A DNA stretch of 46,238 nt from Candidatus Magasanikbacteria bacterium CG1_02_41_34. Its GTDB lineage: Bacteria > Patescibacteriota > Patescibacteriia > Magasanikbacterales > UBA922. Both the position numbers and the translations under genes were made by a program. This document shows, piece after piece, positions 33,130-42,986 of this stretch. The notes beneath the pieces are model-generated. The model made no database searches, was not told the DNA's origin, and saw nothing but the letters and a program-made list of their open reading frames with translations. Numbering within the stretch: position 1 is the first letter of the stretch; each line of letters starts with the position of its first letter. The DNA lies in contig MNVD01000031.1 in assembly GCA_001871445.1 (NCBI GenBank), positions 1 to 46,238 on the forward strand, given 5' to 3'.

Positions 33130-34608
33130 TTACTTATTTGGCAATACACTTTTTATCCAGCTCGTATGCTTTCGTTTTGCTGCATTTTTAATATGTGTTT
33201 TTGCGGTATGTGTTTTTACAAAGTGTATCCAGTCTTGATTTGGTTCTTTTCTGTTTTTATCGAGGATAATGTCAATGACATCTCCGTTTTTTAATTCTGT
33301 ATCCAGACTGACCATTTTATCATTCACGATTGCTCCATTACATTTGTTGCCTACATCAGTATGGATGTGGTACGCAAAATCTATAGGTGTTGCACCATCA
33401 GGAAGGTCAATAACATCACCCTTTGGTGTGAAAACAAAAATACGTGATTGCAAAAAATCAACTTTCATTTCTTCGAGGTCATTGAGTTTTGTGAGCATGT
33501 CTTTTTGAATTTCTGCGAGTTCTTTTGCCCATGCCACTTCCTTTTTTGGCATACGTGCTCCATGTTCATCGTAGTGCCAGTGTGCAGCAATACCAAATTC
33601 TGCCTCCTCGTGCATTTCTTGTGTTCGTATTTGAAATTCCACATGTTCTCCTTCTGGAGTAAACACCGTGGTATGAAGTGATTTGTACCCGTTTGGTTTT
33701 GGTTGTGAGATATAATCTTTGATGCGTCCTTTCATTGGTCGCCATATGTAGTGAAGTATACCGAGCGCGGCATAACAATCTGCAACAGTCGGTACAATAA
33801 CACGAATAGCGACGAGATCGTAAATTTTTGCTATCTGGTTGTCTTTACGAAGTAATTTTTGATAAAAACTATACAGGCGTTTTTCTCTGCCGTAGAGTTC
33901 TTTGACTGGGACGCCTGCGAGTGCAAGTTCTTTTTTTGCTGTATCTTCTATATGCTTCAAAAACTTTTCTTTTCCTGCCAATTTTTCTTCTCGAATTTTT
34001 TTTGTGCGCTCGTACTCTTTTGGATACACAAATTTAAATGAAAGATCTTCGAGTTGTCCTTTCATGTCTGCCATTCCAAGACGATTTGCAATTGGAGCAT
34101 AAATTTCTAGACTCTCGAGTGCAATACGATATCTTTTTTGTGGTGGAAGTGCATCGAGTGTAGAAAGATTGTGAATGCGATCTGCAAATTTGATAATCAT
34201 GACGCGGACATCCTCGGCCATTGCCACAAACATTTTTCGTAAATTTTCGATATAGCGTTCAACACCGCGATATTTCAATTTTCCTAGTTTTGTGATTCCT
34301 TCTACTAATTTTCTGATTTCTTGACCAAAGTTTTTTTCAAGTTCATCGAGTGTAACTTCTGTATCCTCTGGTACATCGTGAAGGAGTGTCGCCACAATAA
34401 TGACAGGATCAATTTTCATGTCAGCGACGATGTGGGCAGCACCAAGCGGGTGAATAATGTATGGTTCACCAGATTTTCGAAATTGGCCGTCATGCGCATC
34501 GTAGGCAAATTCGTAAGCAAGCTTGATTAAGTCTAGGTCTGCCTGTGGAGCGTATTCCCGTACCTTTTCGAGTAGGCCTTCTATTGTTTGTTTTTTTTGT
34601 TTTGTCAT
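33130..34608 (-). CDS. RelA/SpoT family (p)ppGpp synthetase/hydrolase, ending after the TGS domain
   Basis: HPLGAAHIVADM, VATLLHDVPEDTEVT (HD); YDLVAIRVIV, KGRIKDYISQPKPNGYKSLHTTVF, EFQIRT.EMH; TGS IFVFTPKGDVIDLPDGATPIDFAYHIHTDVG; 492 aa. Confidence 0.93.
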   Translation of the reverse strand: MTKQKKQTIEGLLEKVREYAPQADLDLIKLAYEFAYDAHDGQFRKSGEPYIIHPLGAAHIVADMKIDPVIIVATLLHDVPEDTEVTLDELEKNFGQEIRKLVEGITKLGKLKYRGVERYIENLRKMFVAMAEDVRVMIIKFADRIHNLSTLDALPPQKRYRIALESLEIYAPIANRLGMADMKGQLEDLSFKFVYPKEYERTKKIREEKLAGKEKFLKHIEDTAKKELALAGVPVKELYGREKRLYSFYQKLLRKDNQIAKIYDLVAIRVIVPTVADCYAALGILHYIWRPMKGRIKDYISQPKPNGYKSLHTTVFTPEGEHVEFQIRTQEMHEEAEFGIAAHWHYDEHGARMPKKEVAWAKELAEIQKDMLTKLNDLEEMKVDFLQSRIFVFTPKGDVIDLPDGATPIDFAYHIHTDVGNKCNGAIVNDKMVSLDTELKNGDVIDIILDKNRKEPNQDWIHFVKTHTAKTHIKNAAKRKHTSWIKSVLPNK

Positions 34609-34687
34609 AGGACAAATGTGTATATATTCATCCTAGCGTAGAGAAGAAAATTTTGCAAGTTCTAGTCTTTTTTTATAAAAATATCCT

Positions 34688-35368
34688 TTATAATGACGGA
34701 CGTTGAGGCTTCTTTGTCTTGCAGGTTTGCCCTCCTTCGAGATCAGAAAAATCTCGTAAACTCTCCCATTTTTCACGAAAATCTGCTGCATCGAGATATT
34801 CTACAAAGGTATTGTATTGGGAATGTGATTTTTGTATGCGTGCTGCATGTTTGATAGGGCACCAGTATCGTTCAGTTCGTCCTGCGATTTCTGTTGCAAA
34901 GCGCATCAGATTATTGAAATAACTACAGTACAAGCAATTGAATTTTTCAAACCAGTTGAGATAGGGAAGTCGTTGACGGTCGTATACAAAATAGTATCGT
35001 GCTCTGACAAGAGGAATGTTGTACAAGCGGAATGCTACACGGTGGTATATCTCAAGGCCTATATGAAAAAGTATTGCTGGAATAATCATGCCATAGATAA
35101 ATGGCATACTGATAAGATGAGGAACACTAATTGGAAAAAAACTTTCGAGAAAACTAATTTTCCATGTTTTTAATTGTCCTCTTTTTTTCTTAAGTTCTGT
35201 AAATATATTTGTCTTTGCGTTGACAGCTTGCATCGCTCTGTCAAATGCTGCAAATACGTCATCACCAAGTTCTGAAAGTTTTTTTATTTCCAAGTCTTTT
35301 GTCTTGCCCAAACGTTCTTGGATATTTTTTAATCTTTTTTGTAGTTCTTGTTTTGTTTTATTTATCAT
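34688..35368 (-). CDS. Conserved-looking hypothetical membrane-associated protein
   Basis: N-terminal coiled-coil region, central hydrophobic segment, CLYCSYFNNLMRFATEIAGRTERYWCPIKHAAR. Confidence 0.6.
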   Translation of the reverse strand: MINKTKQELQKRLKNIQERLGKTKDLEIKKLSELGDDVFAAFDRAMQAVNAKTNIFTELKKKRGQLKTWKISFLESFFPISVPHLISMPFIYGMIIPAILFHIGLEIYHRVAFRLYNIPLVRARYYFVYDRQRLPYLNWFEKFNCLYCSYFNNLMRFATEIAGRTERYWCPIKHAARIQKSHSQYNTFVEYLDAADFREKWESLRDFSDLEGGQTCKTKKPQRPSL

Positions 35369-35407
35369 AATCGATGTTACCACATTCTACATAGAGAACA
35401 TGAGTAT

Positions 35408-35446
35408 ATCAACAAAGGTGCATATCGTATATGCACCTTTGTTGAT
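35408..35446. terminator. Hairpin terminator at the 3' end of topA
   Basis: ATCAACAAAGGTGCATA-tcgta-TATGCACCTTTGTTGAT, 17-bp perfect stem. Confidence 0.75.
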
Positions 35447-37737
35447 TATTCACTTTTCTTCTTCTTTGCCCACTTTCGTTTTGGTTTTTTCTTTGCTTCC
35501 TCAATCAATTCCTGACATTGTTCAAGTGTGAGCGTAGTAGGATCTGTATCTTTTGGAATTTTTGCATTTATTTTGCCGGCTTTTATATATGGTCCATAGC
35601 GCCCCTCACGTATTTCTATTGTTTCTTCTGCATCAAATGTTTTGATCAATGCTTTTGCTTTTTTTTCTTGTTCTGCTTTTACTATTTCTTTTGCACGTTC
35701 AAACGTTATTGTATATGGATCGTCTTCTTTGATAGAAAAATACTCTTTGTCAATCTGGACATATGGTCCAAATCTGCCAATCGCCACAGTCATATCTTTT
35801 CCATCCGTTGTTTGTCCTATTACTTTTGGAAGTGACAATAAATGCATGGCTTCTTCCATCGTGACTGTCTGTACTGATTGTCCTTTGCCAAGACTCGCAA
35901 AGGTTGGTTTTTCCTCATCTTCTTTGTCACCGAGCTGGACAAATGGACCAAACCGTCCAATGCGTGCAAAGACTGGTTTACCACTTGTTGGATCTATGCC
36001 GACTTCTCGAATTTGGAGTGTATCTTCGCGGGAAAGTTCTTCTTCTTTTTTTACGAGATTGTCATGGAAGGGATGATAAAATGTTGCAATGATGGGTTTC
36101 CAATCCCGTTCACCTGTTGCGATTTCATCGAGATTTTGTTCCATGAGTGCTGTGAAATCATAGTCAACAATATCTTTGAAATGTTCCACGAGTAAATCAT
36201 TGACGACCATTGCGATGTCCGTTGGTTTTAGTCGTTTGTCTTCGAGTCGTTCTACATAGCCACGTGCTTCGATTGTCCCAATCGTTGGTGCATAAGTAGA
36301 AGGACGGCCTATGCCACGTTCTTCCAGTGCTTTGACAAGTGTTGCGTCTGAATAGCGTGCGGGGGGCTTGGTAAAGTGTTGTTCTGGTTTCAATGCTTCA
36401 CACAACAGTGTTTGTCCTTGTGATAATACAGGAAGCATTTCGTGTTTTATACTTTCGGGATAGAGGGCAAGCCATCCATCGAAGACGCATGTCTGACCAT
36501 TTGCACGGAATGTATATGTGAGTGCGGTAATATCAACTGCTGTTTTATTCAATTTTGCAGCGCTCATTTGTGTCGCAACTGCCCGTTTCCATATTAAAGA
36601 ATACAGCTTGAATTGATGGTCATCAAGATATTGTTTGATTGATTCAGGAGTACGTGCAGGATCTGTCGGGCGGATTGCTTCATGTGCTTCTTGTGCACCC
36701 TTTGCTTTCTTTGTATACACGCGTGGCGTATCGAGTGTATAGGTTGTACCGTATGTTTTTTGTACAAAGGTGTTTGCTTCTGTCAAAAACTTTTCAGACA
36801 AATTTGTAGAGTCTGTACGCATATAGGTTATCAGTCCTGTTGTTCCTTCTTCACCGATAGTGATTCCTTCGTAGAGTTGTTGTGCGAGTCGCATGGTTTG
36901 TTTTGCAGAAAAACCAGATACATTGTTTGCTGCCTGTTGGAGGCTGGATGTGATAAATGCTGGTGGGGGAGTTCGCTTTGTTGCTCTTTCTTCAATATGT
37001 GAAATCGCGTATGATGCACCATCAAGATCTTTCAAAATGGTATCGATAGTTCCTTTTTCATGCAGTTCCAATTTTTTGAGGGATTTCCCTTTTATTGCAT
37101 GAAGTTTTGCCACAACTGGATCTGGAAAACTTTTTTTTTCATCTTGAAATAATCCTTCGAGCGTCCAATATTCTTCTGGAATAAATGCTTGGATTTCCCG
37201 TTCTCGTTCAACAGTAAGTCGTACGGCGACTGATTGTACACGCCCGGCAGAAAGTCCTCGGGCTACTTTTTTCCATAAAAAAGGAGAAAGTTCGTACCCC
37301 ACGAGTCTATCAAGGATACGACGAGCTTGTTGTGCGTCAACCAATTTTTGATCAATAGTGCGTGGATGTGCCAGTGCTTCCTCTATAGCATGTTTGGTAA
37401 TTTCGTGAAAAACAATGCGATGCGCATCTTCTGGTTTTACTTTCAAAATATGTGCCAAGTGCCAAGAAATGGCTTCTCCTTCTCTATCTTCATCAGTTGC
37501 GAATATGATTTCATCGCTTTTGGCAGCAAGATCTTTCAGTTTTTTTACTTGGGCTGTTTTATCTTTGGAAATGGCATAGGTCGGCTCGAATGTCCCACCC
37601 TCAATATCTATCCCCATTTTGCTCTTTGGCAGGTCTCTGACATGCCCAAAAGAGGACTCTACATAGTAGTCCTTGCCAAGAAATTTGCTGATAGTCTTTG
37701 CTTTTGTCGGTGACTCAACGATAACAAGTTTTTTCAT
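35446..37737 (-). CDS. topA: DNA topoisomerase I
   Basis: MKKLVIVESPTKAKTISKFLGKDYYVESSFGHVRDLP; FATDEDREGEAISWHL; ITYMRTDSTNLS; repeated GRFGPFVQ/GRYGPYIK C-terminal motifs. Confidence 0.97.
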   Translation of the reverse strand: MKKLVIVESPTKAKTISKFLGKDYYVESSFGHVRDLPKSKMGIDIEGGTFEPTYAISKDKTAQVKKLKDLAAKSDEIIFATDEDREGEAISWHLAHILKVKPEDAHRIVFHEITKHAIEEALAHPRTIDQKLVDAQQARRILDRLVGYELSPFLWKKVARGLSAGRVQSVAVRLTVEREREIQAFIPEEYWTLEGLFQDEKKSFPDPVVAKLHAIKGKSLKKLELHEKGTIDTILKDLDGASYAISHIEERATKRTPPPAFITSSLQQAANNVSGFSAKQTMRLAQQLYEGITIGEEGTTGLITYMRTDSTNLSEKFLTEANTFVQKTYGTTYTLDTPRVYTKKAKGAQEAHEAIRPTDPARTPESIKQYLDDHQFKLYSLIWKRAVATQMSAAKLNKTAVDITALTYTFRANGQTCVFDGWLALYPESIKHEMLPVLSQGQTLLCEALKPEQHFTKPPARYSDATLVKALEERGIGRPSTYAPTIGTIEARGYVERLEDKRLKPTDIAMVVNDLLVEHFKDIVDYDFTALMEQNLDEIATGERDWKPIIATFYHPFHDNLVKKEEELSREDTLQIREVGIDPTSGKPVFARIGRFGPFVQLGDKEDEEKPTFASLGKGQSVQTVTMEEAMHLLSLPKVIGQTTDGKDMTVAIGRFGPYVQIDKEYFSIKEDDPYTITFERAKEIVKAEQEKKAKALIKTFDAEETIEIREGRYGPYIKAGKINAKIPKDTDPTTLTLEQCQELIEEAKKKPKRKWAKKKKSE

Positions 37738-37782
37738 ACAAAGCCGAGCATAGAGGAAGATCGTTTATTTGTCAACCTGCCT

Positions 37783-39114
37783 TTAGAAGAAGTCCTTTAT
37801 TTCGCTGCTTACAAACAGTGAGCCGGTAACAAGCAGTATATCATGTTTTGTGACATGTTTCTGTGCCCATGTGAATGCATCTTTTGGCTGAAGAAATATG
37901 TCTGTTTTTGTATTGCTCAATTTTTTCCAGACATGTGCGATATCATAAGGTGATGCCACTTTGCGAAAATGATTGATCGTGTTTCTGGTGCAGGCGACAG
38001 CTTTTGGTCGTAGTGTTGCTAACTGTACAATCATTTTTTTGATATCTTTGTCTCCAGAAAAGCCATTGATGATATAAAGGTTCTCTTTGTTATGTTTTGT
38101 GCGTATTTCTTGGAGTGCTTGAACCGTTGTTTTTATTTTATCTTCATTATGCGCACCATCGAGAATAATCATTGGCATGTCAGATAGTAGTTCCATGCGG
38201 AGTGGCTGGGTTGTTTGTAGTATTCCTTTTGCAATGTTTTTTTCATCAATACCAATACTTCTTGCCACGTCAATCGCGACACTCGCATTCATACTTTGGT
38301 GTGAACCGATTGCTGTGGTGTGGTATTTCGTGCTTTTATACGTGAACGATGTCCCTGACAAATCAATTGCAATATGTGAGATATCTTTTTTTGCAATGAG
38401 ATGCATGGGGGAGTGTTGCTTGTGTGCTTGAGTTTCTATTACTTTTCGTATTGTTGCATTCTGTTCGCTAGTAATAACCGTGCAAGGTTCCTTCCCGTCT
38501 GGAGGCGAGATAATAATACCTGCCTTTCTAGCCACAATTTCTTTTTTTGTTTTCCCGAGAAGTTGTGTGTGATCAAGACCAACATTGGTGATCACAGCAA
38601 CGTCTTTGTATGGAATAATATTTGTTGCATCGTATGTTCCACCACAGCCTACTTCTAGAATGGCCCACGCAACTTTTTTTTGAGCAAAATAATACAGTGC
38701 AATGATTGTCGTTAGGTCAAAGTATGAGAGCATGTCATATGGAGATGTTCGTACATATATATCAAGAATAGGGGAGAATGTTTCTATAATGTCAGCGAAT
38801 TCTTTTTTAGACATGTATGCATTTCCTATCTTCCACCTTTCTGTGAGCGATGTTGGGTGTGGGGATGTTGTGCTTGCAACGTTCTTACCTGCTGCCAGTA
38901 GAATATTGTGAATGTAGTGTACTGTGGAACCCTTGCCACTCGTTCCTGTCACGTGAATATAGTGAGGTATTTTTTTTTCTGGGTTGCCCAGAAGGTCAAG
39001 AAAGAATTGTACGCGAGGTAAATATTCCGAACAGTCTTTACTATCAGTCATGTACTCTTTCCGTGGAAGATTCGTTAGAGAGTAAAGGAATTGCTCGGCT
39101 TCTTTGAAGGTCAT
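37783..39114 (-). CDS. folC: Mur-ligase family folylpolyglutamate/dihydrofolate synthase-like protein
   Basis: HVTGTSGKGSTVHYIHNILLAAGKNVASTTSPH; EVGCGGTYDATNII; ITNVGLDHTQLLG; ILDGAHNEDKI. Confidence 0.88.
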   Translation of the reverse strand: MTFKEAEQFLYSLTNLPRKEYMTDSKDCSEYLPRVQFFLDLLGNPEKKIPHYIHVTGTSGKGSTVHYIHNILLAAGKNVASTTSPHPTSLTERWKIGNAYMSKKEFADIIETFSPILDIYVRTSPYDMLSYFDLTTIIALYYFAQKKVAWAILEVGCGGTYDATNIIPYKDVAVITNVGLDHTQLLGKTKKEIVARKAGIIISPPDGKEPCTVITSEQNATIRKVIETQAHKQHSPMHLIAKKDISHIAIDLSGTSFTYKSTKYHTTAIGSHQSMNASVAIDVARSIGIDEKNIAKGILQTTQPLRMELLSDMPMIILDGAHNEDKIKTTVQALQEIRTKHNKENLYIINGFSGDKDIKKMIVQLATLRPKAVACTRNTINHFRKVASPYDIAHVWKKLSNTKTDIFLQPKDAFTWAQKHVTKHDILLVTGSLFVSSEIKDFF

Positions 39115-39138
39115 ATGAGTGTTGTTGAAAACTGAGGT

Positions 39139-39843
39139 TTACTTTGCAATCATTTCTTCAGTCATATCCTTGCCATGCTTCAGCCACTTTACAAGTGCAT
39201 AGGCGAATGGCGTGTCGAGAAGAGCAAAGAGGGATTTGATAAGCCAGTATGTGATGGAAAGATGGAGAATAAACACTGCGGTGAATTTATCATTGATATG
39301 ATAAAAGGCAATGTACATGAAGAGGAGAGTATCGATGGCTTGACTCACGATCGTTGATGCATTATTTCTGATCCACAAATGTTTACCATGTGTTTTTTTC
39401 TTCCACCATTCAAATGCCCAGATGTCATGTGCTTGTGCAAAGATAAATGCGACGAGGCTTGCGATGATCATACGAAGGCTGCCTTGAAAAACAGTGATGT
39501 ATGCATCGTTTGTTGTATATCGTGTTGCTGGTGGAAGCACGATTGAAAGCCATGTAAGAAAAAGGACTAAAATTTGTGCAATGAATGCCGCATACACTAC
39601 TTGTTGTGCTTTTTTCTTTCCGTATACTTCTGCAATAACATCTGTCATGAGGAATGTCAGTGGATAAGAAAAAATAGCAACTGACATCGTTATCCCAAAA
39701 AGAGTCGTCACTTTTGCGCCAAGAAGATTTGCCGATATCAATCCTGCAATAAATATTGAAGAAAGAATGGTAAGTTTAAAATGTTGACTTTGCATAGCGT
39801 AAAATAATAAATATAGAGTGCAGAATATTGAACCGATCATCAA
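39139..39843 (-). CDS. VUT/YhhQ-family queuosine precursor transporter
   Basis: ANLLGAKVTTLFGITMSVAIFSYPLTFLMTDVIAEVYGKKKAQQVVY; multi-TM; internal ATG at 39795 is an alternative start. Confidence 0.85.
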   Translation of the reverse strand: MMIGSIFCTLYLLFYAMQSQHFKLTILSSIFIAGLISANLLGAKVTTLFGITMSVAIFSYPLTFLMTDVIAEVYGKKKAQQVVYAAFIAQILVLFLTWLSIVLPPATRYTTNDAYITVFQGSLRMIIASLVAFIFAQAHDIWAFEWWKKKTHGKHLWIRNNASTIVSQAIDTLLFMYIAFYHINDKFTAVFILHLSITYWLIKSLFALLDTPFAYALVKWLKHGKDMTEEMIAK

Positions 39844-39879
39844 TAGCGTACTTTTTAGAAAGACTTGATCACTAGTAAT

Positions 39880-40965
39880 TTATCTAGCTACAACATAGTG
39901 CATGTTTCCTATATTACGTACTTTTCCTTTCATCTCCATGAGGGTGAGCGTACTATTTACCTCGCGACTTGTCAAACCACTGTTTTTTGTGAGTACATCA
40001 ACATGTATAGGTTCTCGTGAGAGATGTTCAAGAATAGCTGCTTCTTCTCTACTATCTGGAATAATAGAGGCATTTTGGGTAAAGGTTTTTAGTTCATTCA
40101 AATTGAGTACATCGATAATATCCGATGCTGACGTTACCATTTGAGCACCTTCTTTGAGGAGTTTGTTTGGTCCTGTACCTGTAGGTGATGTGATAGGATG
40201 TGGTACTGCAAAAATTTCTCTGCCGTGTTCGAGGGCGTAACTTGATGTGATGAGTGCACCGGATTTGTCGGCTGCCTCAATCACAAGTGTTCCGAGTGTT
40301 ATTCCAGCTATAATACGATTTCGTCTGGGGAAGGTAAATTTTGAAGGGAGTGATCCTGGTGGATATTCAGAAATTACTGCACCATTTTTTTCTATAATCC
40401 TTTCTGCCAGTTGTTTGTGAACTGCTGGATAAATGTGATGTCGATTGATGCCACTGCCGAGGACAGCAATAGTTGTTCCTCCTGCTTTAAGCGTTGCTTC
40501 GTGGGCAATGCCATCGATTCCAAGTGCAAGACCACTGACAATTGTAAGGCCATGTTGTGCCAGTCCTGTTACAATTTCGTGTGTGATTTGTGTGCCATAG
40601 TTGCTACACTTTCGTGTTCCTACCACAGCAATAGGATATTGATTTCTCAAATCAAGTGTTCCGCGAATAAAAAGACAAAATGGAGGGTCATAAATTTGTT
40701 TCAAGAGTGGTGGATATGCATCGTCATCTTGTGTGAGGATGCTAATTTTTTCTTGTGCCAATATTTTTTTTATACGATTGATATCGAGGTCTTCACGCCA
40801 TGCAACAAATTGGTCGATGAAGTTTTCATCCCACGGTAATTGTTTTTTAATTTCTTGGTTGCTTGCAAAAAAAAATGCATCTGGAGATCCAAATGCAGCC
40901 ACGCCTTCTCGAAATCGTTTGACGGTCATTTTTGGGAAGTAGGCAAAGAGAGCTTCACTTTTCAT
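39880..40965 (-). CDS. dprA: DNA processing protein DprA
   Basis: YPIAVVGTRKCSNYG; IVSGLALGIDGIAHEATLKAGGTTIAVLGSGI; HIYPAVHKQLAERI; TFPRRNRIIAGIT. Confidence 0.95.
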   Translation of the reverse strand: MKSEALFAYFPKMTVKRFREGVAAFGSPDAFFFASNQEIKKQLPWDENFIDQFVAWREDLDINRIKKILAQEKISILTQDDDAYPPLLKQIYDPPFCLFIRGTLDLRNQYPIAVVGTRKCSNYGTQITHEIVTGLAQHGLTIVSGLALGIDGIAHEATLKAGGTTIAVLGSGINRHHIYPAVHKQLAERIIEKNGAVISEYPPGSLPSKFTFPRRNRIIAGITLGTLVIEAADKSGALITSSYALEHGREIFAVPHPITSPTGTGPNKLLKEGAQMVTSASDIIDVLNLNELKTFTQNASIIPDSREEAAILEHLSREPIHVDVLTKNSGLTSREVNSTLTLMEMKGKVRNIGNMHYVVAR

Positions 40966-41501
40966 GTGATCCAGTCAGTAATGTGTTTCTGTGCATCTTC
41001 TGCCATTTTTTTTATAGCTCTTTTTTCAAACAAACTAAATTTACCAAGAACAAATGTAGCTGTGTCTTCCATTTGTCTCTGGTGTTCTGAAGCAATACCT
41101 AGTCTGATACGAGAAAAATTTTGAGTGCCCAGGTGCTCTATAATTGATTTGATACCATTGTGACCTGCTGCACTACGATCTTTTTGGACTTTCATTGTAC
41201 CAAGTGTTATATCTTTGTCATCATGGAGTACCATTAAATCCTTGGTTGGATCGAGTTTGTAATACTGCATGATCAGCCCAACTGACTGGCCGGAATTGTT
41301 CATAAATGTCATGGGTTTTACGAGTACTATAGATTCATGCATGAGAGATCCTTCGCTGATCTCTGCATTAAATTTTTTGCTCAGTGTCCATGCGTTCATG
41401 TTGGGCATTTTTTGTAATTCATCAAGCACAAGAAACCCTGCGTTGTGACGGGTTTTTTCGTAACGTTTTCCTGGATTGCCGAGACCTACAATGACTTTCA
41501 T
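40962..41501 (-). CDS. pth: Peptidyl-tRNA hydrolase
   Basis: MKVIVGLGNPGKRYEKTRHNAGFLVLDEL; PMTFMNNSGQSV; HDDKDITLG; RSAAGHNGIKSII. Confidence 0.95.
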   Translation of the reverse strand: MKVIVGLGNPGKRYEKTRHNAGFLVLDELQKMPNMNAWTLSKKFNAEISEGSLMHESIVLVKPMTFMNNSGQSVGLIMQYYKLDPTKDLMVLHDDKDITLGTMKVQKDRSAAGHNGIKSIIEHLGTQNFSRIRLGIASEHQRQMEDTATFVLGKFSLFEKRAIKKMAEDAQKHITDWIT

Positions 41502-41588
41502 AGATGTAGATGTATATGTGGATAATCCAGATATACAGATTGTTTCTAAGATAACTCACTATTTGGGAGGGATGTTCTATCCGTAAAA

Positions 41589-42983
41589 CTATCGTTTCAT
41601 CTTTGTCAGTTTTATTATAATAGGTACACCGTAAAAATCAAATTGTTCGCGGAGACGGTTTTCTAAATAATTTAAATAAGAACGATGTACTGATGTGCGA
41701 TATTTGACAAAGAGCTCAAATACAGGAGGCGTGTCACCAATTTGTCTGATACCCATAAGTTTTGGATGGCGAGTCCCTTTTCCACGAGATGGAGCATGGA
41801 CACTTGTTGCTGTTTTGAGGAATAATTCGAGTGCTTTTACGGGAATTTTTATTTGACGTGCTTGCCATGCATGAATGAGTTCTGGAAAAATTTTGTGAAC
41901 ACTATATCCAGTTTTTCCACTCACGAGGAGCATAGGCGCAAAACTAAGGTGAGGAAAACACTGACGCATCATGGCAATAATTTCGTTTCGTTTTGTATCT
42001 TCTTTTTCATCTGAAAGATCCCATTTATTGAGCAAAACTAATACACTTTTTGCATGACGTTCTAGTAGCCCTCCAAGTTGCATGTCTTGCGTGGAGATCG
42101 GTGCTGTCCCATCCACAACAAAAAGAACAATATCTGCTTTTGTTACAGCATCAATACTTTTGTGAATACTTTCGCGTTCGAGTCTCGTCCCCACTCGTGC
42201 TTTTCTACGGATACCGGCTGTATCGATGAACGTTATTTTGTAAGGGAGCGCCTCTTCCTTTGTATCTGGTTGATATAGTACATCGGTATCGTGTGGTTCT
42301 CGAGTGGTGTGTTCGATATCACTGACAATAACTTTTTCTTCTCCAATGAGTTTATTGAACAATGAAGATTTTCCTACATTTGGTTTGCCGATAAGTGCTA
42401 CCGCAAAGGAATCTTGAACCGCAACTGGTGTTTCTATTTCATGTCGGACTTGTTTTGTCAGATCAACAATGATATCGAGAAGATCTCCTGTATTGCGGCC
42501 ATTGGCAGCAGAGAGCGCAAATGGTTCGCCAAGCCCAAGTTTGTACCATGATTGGTCAGTAAGATCTCGTTCGTGTCTTCTGTTGTCTGCTTTGTTTGCA
42601 ATCAAAAGGACTGGTTTTTTTTCAATCTTTCTCAATTGTTTTGTTAGTTCATATTCTTGTGGAAGCACTCCTGACTGTGCATCTGTAACAAACAAAATAA
42701 CATCAGCTTGTTTCATGGCAGCTTTTGATTGTTCGAGAATTTCTTTTTCAAAAGGAACGTCATCGGTAAATGTCAATCCACCCGTGTCGATGAGTAAAAA
42801 TTCTTCTCCACGCCAGATGATATGTCCTTCATTGTTTGTTCGTGTGGTTCCTGGGACGTCAGAAACAATTGCCTTTTGACTTTCAATCAGACGATTGAAT
42901 AATGTTGATTTTCCAACATTCACTCTCCCTACAAGTGCTATGGTAGGAAGTGATGGTTTTGTTTGTGTATATTGCTTTGTCAT
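41589..42983 (-). CDS. der: Ribosome-associated GTPase Der/EngA
   Basis: Two G domains: GRVNVGKSTLFNRL...DVPGTTR and GKPNVGKSSLFNKL...IEHTTREPHDTD; C-terminal KH-like. Confidence 0.95.
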   Translation of the reverse strand: MTKQYTQTKPSLPTIALVGRVNVGKSTLFNRLIESQKAIVSDVPGTTRTNNEGHIIWRGEEFLLIDTGGLTFTDDVPFEKEILEQSKAAMKQADVILFVTDAQSGVLPQEYELTKQLRKIEKKPVLLIANKADNRRHERDLTDQSWYKLGLGEPFALSAANGRNTGDLLDIIVDLTKQVRHEIETPVAVQDSFAVALIGKPNVGKSSLFNKLIGEEKVIVSDIEHTTREPHDTDVLYQPDTKEEALPYKITFIDTAGIRRKARVGTRLERESIHKSIDAVTKADIVLFVVDGTAPISTQDMQLGGLLERHAKSVLVLLNKWDLSDEKEDTKRNEIIAMMRQCFPHLSFAPMLLVSGKTGYSVHKIFPELIHAWQARQIKIPVKALELFLKTATSVHAPSRGKGTRHPKLMGIRQIGDTPPVFELFVKYRTSVHRSYLNYLENRLREQFDFYGVPIIIKLTKMKR

Positions 42984-42986
42984 ATG

